Assembly: GCA_964384625.1 (NCBI GenBank)
Contig: CAYLNH010000237.1
Coordinates: forward strand, 1 to 11,352
DNA: 11,352 nt
Origin: CAYLNH01 sp964384625
GTDB lineage: Bacteria > Verrucomicrobiota > Lentisphaeria > JABSQK01
Reading direction: 5' to 3'
Shown: piece after piece, positions 1 through 6,609 of the stretch
Position numbering within the stretch: position 1 is the stretch's first letter
Layout of the letters: every line of letters starts with the position of its first letter
Program-made: the position numbers and the translations under genes
The notes under the pieces: model-generated
Databases searched by the model: none
What the model saw: the letters and a program-made list of their open reading frames with translations, nothing else
What the model was told of the DNA's origin: nothing

Positions 1-65
1 GAACTCAGGAGCGGCGACCAAATGTCCCAAACACGTCTTAATTCAGCGCCATTCCAGGCTAGAGC

Positions 66-90
66 CCCCCGCGGCCTGGCGCCGCGGGGG
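66..90. repeat. Perfect 10-bp GC hairpin
   Basis: The arms CCCCCGCGGC (66-75) and GCCGCGGGGG (81-90) are perfectly complementary around the 5-base loop CTGGC. The stem is very stable, but neither strand shows a T-run after it, so it is not a classical intrinsic terminator. It may be a REP-like dispersed hairpin or an end-of-transcript structure for the minus-strand operon that ends about 200 bases away. Confidence 0.7.
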
Positions 91-115
91 AATGAGCTGT
101 TTCAAGACATGTCTG

Positions 116-160
116 CTGCTGCCTCAAGTCGCTGAGCACGTGGGGAGAAGGAGGCAGCAG
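116..160. repeat. 10-bp inverted repeat, 25-base loop
   Basis: CTGCTGCCTC (116-125) pairs perfectly with GAGGCAGCAG (151-160). The spacer of 25 bases shows no strong internal stem. Function unknown; it lies in the same gene-free flank as the 66-90 hairpin. Confidence 0.6.
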
Positions 161-293
161 GGGTCAGACTCGAAACAACGCTTTCACCCGGCAGACGAGA
201 TGACGGGGATCCTTTTCGGACCGGAGGAGTAGAATCCGCGAGATTCCTGAGGCCGTCGGGGATCACCGCCAACCCTTTTCGCGGCACGTGAAG

Positions 294-755
294 CTAGCCT
301 TTGTAGTTGCCCAGACTGCGGGTGATCTGCGAGGGGGTCTTGCTGCCGAGTAAACGTTCCACCCGCTTTTCCTCACGGGCGAAACTGGCCAGGCTCTGGA
401 GAATCGGGATATGCGCGGTCGGCGCGAAGGCAGGGACGCCGATGCAGAAGAACAGCCGGCTGACTGCATCATTCTCCGGGTTGAAATGGATCCCGTCCGG
501 TTCGGCCACGCCGACGGTCAGGCAGAGCCGGTTGACCGCTTCCGACCGGGTATGCGGAAAGGCGACGCCGTTCTCCATGACAGTGGTGACCTGTTTTTCC
601 CGCTCAAGCAGATCATGGATGAACTTGTCCGGATCGGATATCAGATTGCCGGCATCGACCAGCGGCTGAATCAACTGGCGCAGAACATCTTCCTGCGAAC
701 CGTCGTTGAGACCCAGAATGATCCGGTCGCTCATGATGAAGGGCTTCAGTTTCAT
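294..755 (-). CDS. PTS EIIA domain protein (fructose/PtsN-like)
   Basis: A 153-residue single-domain phosphotransferase IIA protein of the fructose/mannitol/PtsN class. The active-site histidine is His68 in the typical context VAFPHTR, and the second conserved histidine is His115 in the HIPILQSLA helix. IIA proteins accept phosphate from HPr or NPr on the active histidine; free-standing PtsN-like members usually regulate rather than transport, and no EIIB or EIIC gene is in this window. The first ATG is preferred because AGGAG lies 4 bases upstream; an internal ATG at codon 8 is possible. The gene follows the zinc-ribbon gene by 25 bases on the same strand, so the two are probably co-transcribed. 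The family call is firm; a regulatory rather than sugar-uptake role is inference. Confidence 0.88.
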   Translation of the reverse strand: MKLKPFIMSDRIILGLNDGSQEDVLRQLIQPLVDAGNLISDPDKFIHDLLEREKQVTTVMENGVAFPHTRSEAVNRLCLTVGVAEPDGIHFNPENDAVSRLFFCIGVPAFAPTAHIPILQSLASFAREEKRVERLLGSKTPSQITRSLGNYKG

Positions 756-780
756 GCAACTCCTGAGAGGTTGGGGGGAT

Positions 781-1095
781 TTACAGGGAGAGATACCGGC
801 CGCAGTTCGGGCAAACCGGGTCGGCCTTGCCGCTCTGCATGCGATTCAGGTCGCCTTGGGGAACGCTCATATTGCACCCCATACACATGCCGCTTTTGAG
901 CTGCACGATAGCCAGGCCATGGCGCGACAGGCGATCATATCGCGCCAGGGAATCGACGTTGATGTCCGCCCGAAGCTTCTCGACCTCCCCTTCCAGTTTT
1001 TCGATCTCCGAATGATCGCCATGGAGAATCCGCGCTTCATTCAGCGTGATCTCAAGTTCCTGCAGCCGCTGCAGCAGCGAAAGAGTGTCCTGCAT
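781..1095 (-). CDS. Short coiled-coil C4 zinc-ribbon protein
   Basis: A 104-residue cytoplasmic protein. Residues about 1-60 are a charged, Leu/Glu-rich helix with coiled-coil character; residues 71-98 form a C4 zinc ribbon (CMGC at 71-74, CPNC at 95-98) followed by GRYL. This is the ending of the CT398-like/zf-RING_7 family, whose members are usually more than twice this long because of a longer coiled coil, so this is a compact version. The frame opens at 1158, but I place the start at 1093-1095 because GGAAGG sits directly upstream and earlier codons look like untranslated leader. It is the first gene of a two-gene operon with the PtsN-like IIA protein. The biochemical role of the family is not settled; a nucleic-acid or protein scaffold role is often assumed. 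Confidence 0.8.
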   Translation of the reverse strand: MQDTLSLLQRLQELEITLNEARILHGDHSEIEKLEGEVEKLRADINVDSLARYDRLSRHGLAIVQLKSGMCMGCNMSVPQGDLNRMQSGKADPVCPNCGRYLSL

Positions 1096-1189
1096 AATCC
1101 TTCCGTCACGACATTCGCACATTAACGCCGGCGCCAGCCGGCAGTCCAGAACCACCATAAAACCGTATGTTTACGCTCAGCTCACGCTG

Positions 1190-1219
1190 ATAAATGAGTT
1201 CTGCAACCTCTTTTGTCAA
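1190..1219 (-). promoter_or_regulatory. Sigma-70-type promoter for the zinc-ribbon/PtsN operon
   Basis: Read on the minus strand, a perfect TTGACA -35 box (1214-1219) is followed after 18 bases by ATTTAT (1190-1195), a fair -10 box. Transcription would start near 1183, giving a leader of about 90 bases before the ATG at 1095. A small dyad TCAGC-tcac-GCTGA (1177-1190) abuts the -10 and could be an operator or the start of a leader hairpin. Confidence 0.55.
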
Positions 1220-1536
1220 GAACATTCGCCAACAATCAGGCAAAAAAGACGCGTTGCGAGTCAGTGCCATATCCTGCTTGTCATCAGCATTTTACGACTT
1301 GTCCAACGCTGCCCCGGGCGGATTGACCTGAGCCCGGAAGGCGATTGCACGTTCAAAAGACAAGACACCGCGGTATTTCCGCGCCCGGCAGCCCCGCCGA
1401 CGACGAACGGCGGCAGTCCGCCGCCGCGGCTCGCCGCCGGCCCCCTGGCGAATCGGCCGCATTGACTCCTTTGCTGCACTATAAGCTATTTATATCAAGG
1501 ACGATATGATAGGATTCAGATTCCCGAAACTCTTGT
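1220..1536. other. Divergent intergenic region, GC-rich core
   Basis: No gene is supported in this stretch between two divergent transcripts. The segment 1380-1460 is extremely GC-rich and repetitive in CCG/CGG and contains the hairpin CGGCGG-cagt-CCGCCG (1408-1423). It is followed by an AT-rich block (1476-1515). A TTGACT (1462-1467) to TATTTA (1487-1492) pair, spaced 19, is a poor extra plus-strand promoter candidate. Open frames across the GC-rich part look like composition effects. Confidence 0.4.
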
Positions 1537-1565
1537 TTGCACCGGTCTGCGGTGAACGCTACAAT
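1537..1565 (+). promoter_or_regulatory. Sigma-70-type promoter for the mini zinc-binding gene
   Basis: TTGCAC (1537-1542) and TACAAT (1560-1565) are separated by exactly 17 bases, the optimal spacing. Predicted start of transcription is near 1572, about 36 bases before the ATG at 1608. Because the promoter lies inside the longer open frame that begins at 1506, it also argues that translation starts at 1608. Confidence 0.65.
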
Positions 1566-1607
1566 AGGTCTCAGGAGCAGCGTTATTCTGACGCAGGAGG
1601 AAGAGGC

Positions 1608-1799
1608 ATGCCCACCGTCGAAGTTTATCCTGAACACGTGACTGAAATCCCGCTTGTCTGCGCCTGGTGCGGCCGGAAACTCGGATCGTACAAAGGAGAC
1701 AAGGGTTCGGCCCAGGATGTATCCCACGGGATCTGCCCGGAATGCCGGGAACGGGTCGTCAAACAGTTTCGGGAAGAAGTCCAGAAGCTTCGTCCCTGA
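1608..1799 (+). CDS. 63-aa CxxC...HxxCxxC mini-protein
   Basis: A 63-residue protein with CAWCGRKLG (Cys18, Cys21) and SHGICPEC (His40, Cys43, Cys46), giving four cysteines plus a histidine for a probable zinc site, then a basic/acidic amphipathic tail (residues 47-63). The pair 'CAWC...SHGICPEC' is known to me as a short module at the C-terminus of many PAS/GAF/response-regulator signalling proteins; here it is a whole protein. The start at 1608 has an excellent ribosome-binding site (GGAGGAAGAGG just upstream) and a promoter in place; upstream in-frame codons overlap that promoter. It ends two bases from the convergent ketosynthase gene. Function unknown; a small zinc-dependent signalling or redox-sensing partner is a guess. 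Confidence 0.8.
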   Translation: MPTVEVYPEHVTEIPLVCAWCGRKLGSYKGDKGSAQDVSHGICPECRERVVKQFREEVQKLRP

Positions 1800-1801
1800 T
1801 C

Positions 1802-3661
1802 TCAACGCAGGGATGTAAGCGCCGCCAGCACCGTGCCGTGTCGATTGGCCGGCAAACCCGGTGTTGCAGCCGCGGCGTCGGCGCCGCCCCCCGCGCTTCC
1901 CAACCGCACGGCGATCGCGCCGTTCACCACGTCCAGGTCGTCCGGCACCGCCTCATCAAGCACCCCCTCGTAACACACCAACAGGACGTCGTCCGCAGCG
2001 CCGGAACGAATCAGGTCGACGGCGGCCCACCAGGCTTCCGACGGGTCCGGCGCCAGGTCGAAGACGAGGTGCGGGCCGGCCAGGCCGAATTCGATTGCCA
2101 CCAGGTTCCCGGCGGTATTGCTGTAGGAATGCGGGAAGATCATCGGGCTCGCAAACCGATGGCCTTTGTTGATCATCTGGGCAAAAAACCGGTACGCGGA
2201 GGTTGTTGCGCCGTATTGCGTCACACTGACAACCGCCGTCCGCTCGACCGCCTTCGGCAGGTCGTCATCCAGGCAGAGCGCCGCCGCCGCCAGCGCGAAC
2301 TTGCCGGCCGGATCCAGATAGCCCTTGACGGAATGGATATACTCCTTCACGGAAAACTCGGCCAACGCGTCGTTGCGGCCCAGAAGGTCCGCGGGGTCAA
2401 CATCGGGCAGGGCTTCACCGTGGCCGCAGTGGCCGGGCAGGACCCAGCCGGCCTGCCGGACTGCGACCGGCCGGTCGACGGCCGGCGGCGGTTGCGCCCG
2501 GCAGGAGGTGCTGCCGATGACGGTCGCAGCGTTGTTGCCGCCGATTCCCGCCGAATTCGTTGCCGCCGCCTGATATGCCCCGCTGCGATTGTCGGTCACG
2601 ACATCGAGGTCGCACTCCGGATCCTGTTCGTCAAGGTTGACCACGGCAGGGATAACGCCGTTCTGCAGCATCCGCACGACCATCAGGATTTCGGCGAGCC
2701 CGGCGGCTCCCAACATGTGACCGAAGGACGACTTCAGCCCGGCTACCGGCACGCGGCGGCCGTCCAGCAACGAGTTGATCGCGGCCGCTTCGGTTACGTC
2801 GTTGGCGGAAGTCCCGGTGGCGTGGGCGGAAATCAGGTCCACCTGTACGGCGGTCAGCCCGGCATTCTCCAGAGCCGCAGCAAGAACCCGACGCGAGCCG
2901 TCGGCGTCCTTCGCCGGCGCCGTCAGATGGAAGGCATTGTTGTTGGTCGCAGCGCCCAGCAGCCGGGCTTGGCTTTGCCCGGCATCTGCCGGATCGGCAG
3001 ACAGCAGGAGAGCCGCCGCCCCCTCGCTGAAGATCGTGCCGTGCCGGGTCACATCGAACGGCCGCAGCTTGTCGTCCGTGATCGTATGCAGGTTGGACAG
3101 TCCACACCAGCAGTACTCGGTCAGCGCATCATAGCAGATGCACAGCACGCGCCGGCAGCGTCCGGCCCGCAGCCATTGCCGGGCCAGCGCCACAGCGCCG
3201 GCGCCGGAGGCGCATGACAGCGACAACTGCGCGGTTGGTCCGGAAAGATCCAGAGCACCGGCAACATTCGCAATCACATCCTGTTGCCGGTTGAAGGTGG
3301 CTTCATCCATTTCGTTCACATCCACGCGTTCGCGCCAGCACCATTCGCGCGTTTCCATCAGGCCGAAATTCGTGGCCAGCACCAGTCCGGCATCACCCGC
3401 GTCCTCAACGTCGCTTACCGCTTCACGCGCGGCCTGTATCACCATGGCGAAGGCCAGGTCTTCATCGGGGAGAGCCTCCCGCAATTCGTTCTCTACGGTA
3501 TCGGGCAGTTGGCCGCCGTGAGTCTGCGGAAATTCGTCCAACGGGAAGCGATCCAATGGTCGGAAACCACACTCTCCGGCCAGCACCTGTTGCCAGGTGG
3601 TCTCAACATCCGGCCCCAAACAGGACACCAGGCCGGTACCAATAATGTGGATTTCCGTCAT
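1802..3661 (-). CDS. Beta-ketoacyl synthase fused to a degenerate half-KS (CLF-like)
   Basis: A 619-residue protein. Residues 1-385 form a complete KAS II/FabF-type ketosynthase: nucleophile Cys150 in SLSCASGAGA, PFDVTRHGTIFSEGAA near 201-216, His280 in AHATGTSAND, and KSSFGHMLGAAG with His315, ending in NSAGIGGNNA. It should perform decarboxylative Claisen condensation on acyl-carrier-protein substrates. After a Pro-rich linker, residues about 435-590 resemble only the N-terminal half of a second ketosynthase (PHSYSNTAGNLVAIEFGLAGP, then a helix with DLIRSGAADDVLLVCYEG). Where its cysteine should be, the sequence reads LVFDLAPDPSEAW, so it is inactive and chain-length-factor-like. I start at 3661 (MTEIHIIG) because that is where the fold begins and a candidate promoter overlaps the longer start at 3721. 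No ACP, ketoreductase or acyltransferase is nearby. Confidence 0.85.
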   Translation of the reverse strand: MTEIHIIGTGLVSCLGPDVETTWQQVLAGECGFRPLDRFPLDEFPQTHGGQLPDTVENELREALPDEDLAFAMVIQAAREAVSDVEDAGDAGLVLATNFGLMETREWCWRERVDVNEMDEATFNRQQDVIANVAGALDLSGPTAQLSLSCASGAGAVALARQWLRAGRCRRVLCICYDALTEYCWCGLSNLHTITDDKLRPFDVTRHGTIFSEGAAALLLSADPADAGQSQARLLGAATNNNAFHLTAPAKDADGSRRVLAAALENAGLTAVQVDLISAHATGTSANDVTEAAAINSLLDGRRVPVAGLKSSFGHMLGAAGLAEILMVVRMLQNGVIPAVVNLDEQDPECDLDVVTDNRSGAYQAAATNSAGIGGNNAATVIGSTSCRAQPPPAVDRPVAVRQAGWVLPGHCGHGEALPDVDPADLLGRNDALAEFSVKEYIHSVKGYLDPAGKFALAAAALCLDDDLPKAVERTAVVSVTQYGATTSAYRFFAQMINKGHRFASPMIFPHSYSNTAGNLVAIEFGLAGPHLVFDLAPDPSEAWWAAVDLIRSGAADDVLLVCYEGVLDEAVPDDLDVVNGAIAVRLGSAGGGADAAAATPGLPANRHGTVLAALTSLR

Positions 3662-3698
3662 GCAGATGCTCGCACGGGTTTTGTCGGCTTCGCCTCTT

Positions 3699-3726
3699 AC
3701 CATACGACCGCCAGTCGGCACGGCAA
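3699..3726 (-). promoter_or_regulatory. Candidate promoter for the ketosynthase gene
   Basis: On the minus strand TTGCCG (3721-3726) and TATGGT (3699-3704) are 16 bases apart, each matching four of six consensus positions. The predicted transcript would start about 30 bases before the ATG at 3661, supporting the shorter start. This is a moderate match only. Confidence 0.35.
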
Positions 3727-3749
3727 GTTCCGCAGCTGCCGGCGGGCAT

Positions 3750-3871
3750 CGACAAAGTAGCCCGCCTCTCCGAGGCGGTGTCGTCTAAGCGGTCCGCCGC
3801 GCACTTTGCCCACCTGCCTTTCCGCGACAAAGTAGCCCGCCTCTCCGAGGCGGTGTCGTCTAAGCGGTCCG
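3750..3871. repeat. Tandem ~75-bp repeat, copy 1 and partial copy 2
   Basis: Copy 1 (3750-3824) and the start of copy 2 (3825-3871) are identical over the shared 47 bases, with a 75-base period. Each unit carries the perfect hairpin CCGCCTC-TCC-GAGGCGG (first copy 3762-3778) and then a GCGG-T-CCGC motif. Read on the minus strand the hairpin is followed by GCTACTTTGT, a weak T-rich tail, so each unit could act as a transcription end for the SGNH-esterase operon. The unit is not protein-coding in any convincing frame. The array runs into the assembly gap, which suggests more copies than shown. Confidence 0.85.
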
Positions 3872-3971
3872 NNNNNNNNNNNNNNNNNNNNNNNNNNNNN
3901 NNNNNNNNNNNNNNNNNNNNNNNNNNNNNNNNNNNNNNNNNNNNNNNNNNNNNNNNNNNNNNNNNNNNNNN
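3872..3971. other. Assembly gap (100 N)
   Basis: Exactly 100 undetermined bases, the usual placeholder for a gap of unknown length. It is flanked on both sides by copies of the same repeat, so the gap was most likely caused by the repeat. The phase of the right-hand copy does not fit a 75-base period across 100 bases, which agrees with the length being arbitrary. Gene content inside cannot be judged. Confidence 0.95.
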
Positions 3972-4025
3972 AGCCCGCCTCTCCGAGGCGGTGTCGTCTA
4001 AGCGGTCCGCCGCGCTCTTTGCCAA
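3972..4025. repeat. Partial repeat copy right of the gap
   Basis: From the first base after the gap the sequence repeats the unit, including hairpin and GCGG-T-CCGC motif, then diverges at its tail (CTCTTTGCCAAC against CACTTTGCCCAC in copy 1). The variant tail marks this as the terminal copy of the array. It lies about 20 bases past the stop codon of the SGNH esterase gene. Confidence 0.8.
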
Positions 4026-4043
4026 CAGCCTTTCATGATGCAA

Positions 4044-5078
4044 TCAACACCCCGGCAATCCGAGAGCCCGGCGCAGCACCGGCTCCAGTGCGTTGGCCAT
4101 GCGGTAGGCGCCCAGGTCGTTCGTGTGCGAACCGTCGCTTGTACCGTCGTTGTCGACGCCCAACAGGCCGTCGCCTTCGATGTAGTACAGATCGCCGCCG
4201 TCTTCCTGCAGCAACTGCGCGTAGACCTGCTTGAACGCCTGGCGGCGCGAGACGTTCCCCTGATGCATCTCCGGTGTCAACCAGGCAGCCGGATACGTGC
4301 GGTCTTCCACCAGCACACACGGTGTGGCCGGGTGCGCCTGCCGCAAACAGCGGATGAAATTCAGCGCCCGTTCCGTTACGGTTTCAGCCCCCATGTTCGG
4401 CAGGGAGTCGACGATGTAAACCGCCGGGTCCAGCTCCGCCAGGAGCTCTGCCACTTCGGATTCCATCACGGCATTTCCGGAAAACCCGAGATTCAGGATC
4501 GGGTAGGCCAGGCGCCGGCCGAGCTGTGCCGCGTGCGTCATACCCGGTCGCGATACGCCGGCGCCATGCACGATCGATGTGCCGTAGTAAACGATCGGTT
4601 TTTCGTGGCGCGCCGGGACCGTGCGAATCTCAGCGCCGGCGGGGACCCCGATCGCCAGCGACTTCACCGAATTGTACAACGGCAGATAGGCTCTGAACTC
4701 GTGCCATTCGCCATCGAGCTTGCCCCAGTTTGTGATCGTTGCTTCGGCGTTCACCCTCGCGATGTCGCGGGTTACCCCGACCCAGTGCCAATCCCCCGCC
4801 GGCGTCCTGGCATAGAGATCCACACCACTGAACGCATACAAGGGCGTATGGTGCGCCGACAACTCGGCGCTGCCCAGGGTCCACCGCGCGCGGATTGTGT
4901 CTGCGTTCGTTTCGAAGCGTACGGTGAGGCCGGTGGTCGTCCGGCTTAAATCCCAGATTTCCTCGCGGACCACGCCCTCGGCACGCGCCGGCAGGCGGTC
5001 GAAGTACTCTTTTGTATCCGTCCAGCCTCGGCCTTCCACACACAGCCCTTCGGCTGCCGTCCATTGCCACTCGCTCAT
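4044..5078 (-). CDS. GxDLY-type SGNH/GDSL hydrolase (probable carbohydrate esterase)
   Basis: A 344-residue two-domain esterase. Residues about 1-155 form a beta-rich N-terminal domain with the diagnostic GVDLY motif (85-89). Residues about 160-340 are the SGNH hydrolase: Ser168 in YYGTSIVHG, Gly198 in NLGFSG, Asn228 in SLPNMG, and Asp315/His318 in SDGSHTND. All catalytic residues are present. The family is typically linked to polysaccharide loci, where members remove acetyl or other acyl groups from sugars; the substrate here is not readable. No signal peptide. The ATG at 5078 has AAAGG 9 bases upstream, overlapping the sulfatase stop codon, and the genes are 12 bases apart, so they are co-transcribed and likely translationally coupled. 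Last gene of the minus-strand glycan cluster. Confidence 0.87.
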   Translation of the reverse strand: MSEWQWTAAEGLCVEGRGWTDTKEYFDRLPARAEGVVREEIWDLSRTTTGLTVRFETNADTIRARWTLGSAELSAHHTPLYAFSGVDLYARTPAGDWHWVGVTRDIARVNAEATITNWGKLDGEWHEFRAYLPLYNSVKSLAIGVPAGAEIRTVPARHEKPIVYYGTSIVHGAGVSRPGMTHAAQLGRRLAYPILNLGFSGNAVMESEVAELLAELDPAVYIVDSLPNMGAETVTERALNFIRCLRQAHPATPCVLVEDRTYPAAWLTPEMHQGNVSRRQAFKQVYAQLLQEDGGDLYYIEGDGLLGVDNDGTSDGSHTNDLGAYRMANALEPVLRRALGLPGC

Positions 5079-5090
5079 TGCCTGTGCCTT

Positions 5091-6554
5091 TCAATGCTTG
5101 CCGGTCAATAACAGCCATTCGATCAAACGGTTTTTCAGCTCTTCCCTGCGTTCCGCGCACGCCGCATCAGCAGCGCGATTACACAGCTCCAACGGATCGT
5201 TCTCCAAGTCATAGAGTTCTTCCTGGTCGCCCGTGTAGAAACAGTACTTCCAGCCGTCCCGGCGGATCATTGCGGCCCGTCCTTTGCACGTGTAGTCGAT
5301 GAACCAGAAGATACCGTCCTCCTTCTGGCGCTTGCGGTTGTACGCGGGGAACTCGGCCAACGGCAGCGGCGGCGGCGGCGGCTCCGGACTGCCGACTTCC
5401 GCAAAGATCTCCTGCCGGTGTTCGTCGCGGTCACCCCTCAATACCGGCAGGAACGATTTGCCCTGCACAAACGCAGGGATCGACAGACCCAGTTGTTCGA
5501 AAAGCGTCGGCATCACGTCGATGTTGCTGATCTTCGCGGCGTAACGCCGGCCCGCCGGGATGCCCGGGCCCGCCATGATTAACGGGATTCGCAGGATCGG
5601 TTCGTAAAACGCCTTGGTTTTGCTTACCAGCCCGTAACGACCGGCCAGATCGCCGTGGTCCGAGGTGAAGACGATGATCGTGCGGCCGCGCAGCCCCAGC
5701 TCGTCCAGTCGCGTCAGCAGCATCCCGATCGCATCGTCAATGAACGACACCTGCGCGTAGTAGGTGGCCAGCACTTGCTTCTTGTCTGATTCGCTGTAGG
5801 CGTCGAAGCCGCTTGACTGCGACTGCACGTAGTGCGCAAACGGATGTGTGCTCCAGTCGATTTCCAGGCCGTCCAGTTCGATGTCCTCGGCGGCGTACAT
5901 GGAGTAGTACGGTTCACAGACGACGTTCGGCCAGTGCGGATCCGGGAACGAACAATGCAGCAAGAAGGGGTGGTCCCGATGGGCGTCAACAAAGGCGATT
6001 GCATCTTCGGCAATGCGCCATGTCGGACACTGTTCCCGCGGGAAAGGCATGGGTTCGTCAATCAACCCCTCCATCAGCATGCCGTTCGCCATCCGGTAGT
6101 CCGGCCGTTTCTCGTCATGCAGCCAGGCCTTTACTTCGCGGTCTTTGTCCGACAACGTCCCGTGGCACTTGCCCCAGTGGCTGTACTCCTCGCGATAATC
6201 GAACCACTTCGTGAAGTACTCGTCGTCGAATGCATGATTCTTGCCGGCCAGTCCAACGGCATAGCCTTCATCTTTCAGCGACTCGATGAACGACCACTGC
6301 GATGTCTGGATGTGGTGTTGCATGCCGTTGCCGACTGCGCCCGTCCGGTGCGGCCGCTGGCCGGTGAAGAACGCCACTCGACTCGGAACACACAGCGGCG
6401 ATACACAGAATGCGTTGTCCATGATCGTGCCCTGTTCCACCAGCCGGTCCAGGTTGGGCGTACGCACCACCGGACTGCCCATACAGCCCAACGTATCAAA
6501 ACGTTGTTCATCCGTCTTGATGACGATGATATTGAGGGGAGTTTCAGAAGGCAT
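5091..6554 (-). CDS. Type I (formylglycine) sulfatase
   Basis: A 487-residue alkaline-phosphatase-superfamily sulfatase. Cys55 in CVPSRVAFFTG matches the C-x-P-S-R signature converted to formylglycine by a maturation enzyme, which must be encoded elsewhere. Metal and substrate residues are visible: Asp15 in KTDEQR, Lys105/His107 in GLAGKNH, Asp299-His300 in TSDHGD, and KTKAFYEP (312-319). Length is normal for the family. A run of five prolines (392-396), encoded by a GGC/GCC triplet run, lies in the C-terminal part. No signal peptide is seen, unusual for enzymes of this kind that act outside the cell, so cytoplasmic action is inferred. The start at 6554 has AGGA 8 bases upstream; the longer start at 6590 falls inside a good promoter. 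The substrate is probably a sulfated sugar. Confidence 0.92.
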   Translation of the reverse strand: MPSETPLNIIVIKTDEQRFDTLGCMGSPVVRTPNLDRLVEQGTIMDNAFCVSPLCVPSRVAFFTGQRPHRTGAVGNGMQHHIQTSQWSFIESLKDEGYAVGLAGKNHAFDDEYFTKWFDYREEYSHWGKCHGTLSDKDREVKAWLHDEKRPDYRMANGMLMEGLIDEPMPFPREQCPTWRIAEDAIAFVDAHRDHPFLLHCSFPDPHWPNVVCEPYYSMYAAEDIELDGLEIDWSTHPFAHYVQSQSSGFDAYSESDKKQVLATYYAQVSFIDDAIGMLLTRLDELGLRGRTIIVFTSDHGDLAGRYGLVSKTKAFYEPILRIPLIMAGPGIPAGRRYAAKISNIDVMPTLFEQLGLSIPAFVQGKSFLPVLRGDRDEHRQEIFAEVGSPEPPPPPLPLAEFPAYNRKRQKEDGIFWFIDYTCKGRAAMIRRDGWKYCFYTGDQEELYDLENDPLELCNRAADAACAERREELKNRLIEWLLLTGKH

Positions 6555-6581
6555 GATTCGTTTCCTGCAGTTCGTGCCCTC

Positions 6582-6609
6582 AGCATACACGCCCCCCTAT
6601 CGTGGTCAA
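6582..6609 (-). promoter_or_regulatory. Internal promoter for sulfatase and esterase
   Basis: On the minus strand TTGACC (6604-6609, five of six matches) and TATGCT (6582-6587, four of six) are 16 bases apart. Transcription would start near 6575, about 20 bases before the sulfatase ATG at 6554. The -35 box overlaps the stop of the 29-codon ORF. It would let the sulfatase and esterase be expressed independently of the glycosidase. Confidence 0.5.

Larger units (their letters stand above)
1..293. other. Gene-free left flank
   Basis: I see no convincing gene in this stretch. A 61-codon open frame on the minus strand (102-287) has no ribosome-binding site and low-complexity, Ser/Pro/Arg-rich content, so I do not call it. 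The stretch holds two inverted repeats, listed separately, and is the 3' flank of the minus-strand PTS IIA gene that ends at 294. No poly-T tract follows the hairpin on either strand. Confidence 0.5.

Noticed and set aside
102..287. 61-codon minus-strand frame in the left flank
   Set aside because: No ribosome-binding site, low-complexity translation, and it overlaps the inverted repeat at 116-160.
1261..1479. 72-codon minus-strand frame in the GC-rich intergenic region
   Set aside because: Translation is dominated by Gly/Pro/Arg from CCG/CGG runs, and there is no ribosome-binding site.
1667..3217. Long 516-codon plus-strand open frame
   Set aside because: It is antisense to the ketosynthase gene, whose catalytic motifs are intact; the translated text is Arg/Gly/Gln-rich without domains. 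Open frames opposite GC-rich genes are expected.
3750..4025. CRISPR array
   Set aside because: The whole 75-base unit is repeated, so there are no unique spacers, and no cas gene is present.
3603..4043. Open frames running through the N gap
   Set aside because: They only appear open because undetermined bases contain no stops; the repeated text is the DNA repeat, not a protein repeat.
4035..4949. 304-codon plus-strand open frame
   Set aside because: Antisense to the SGNH esterase, whose catalytic residues are all conserved.
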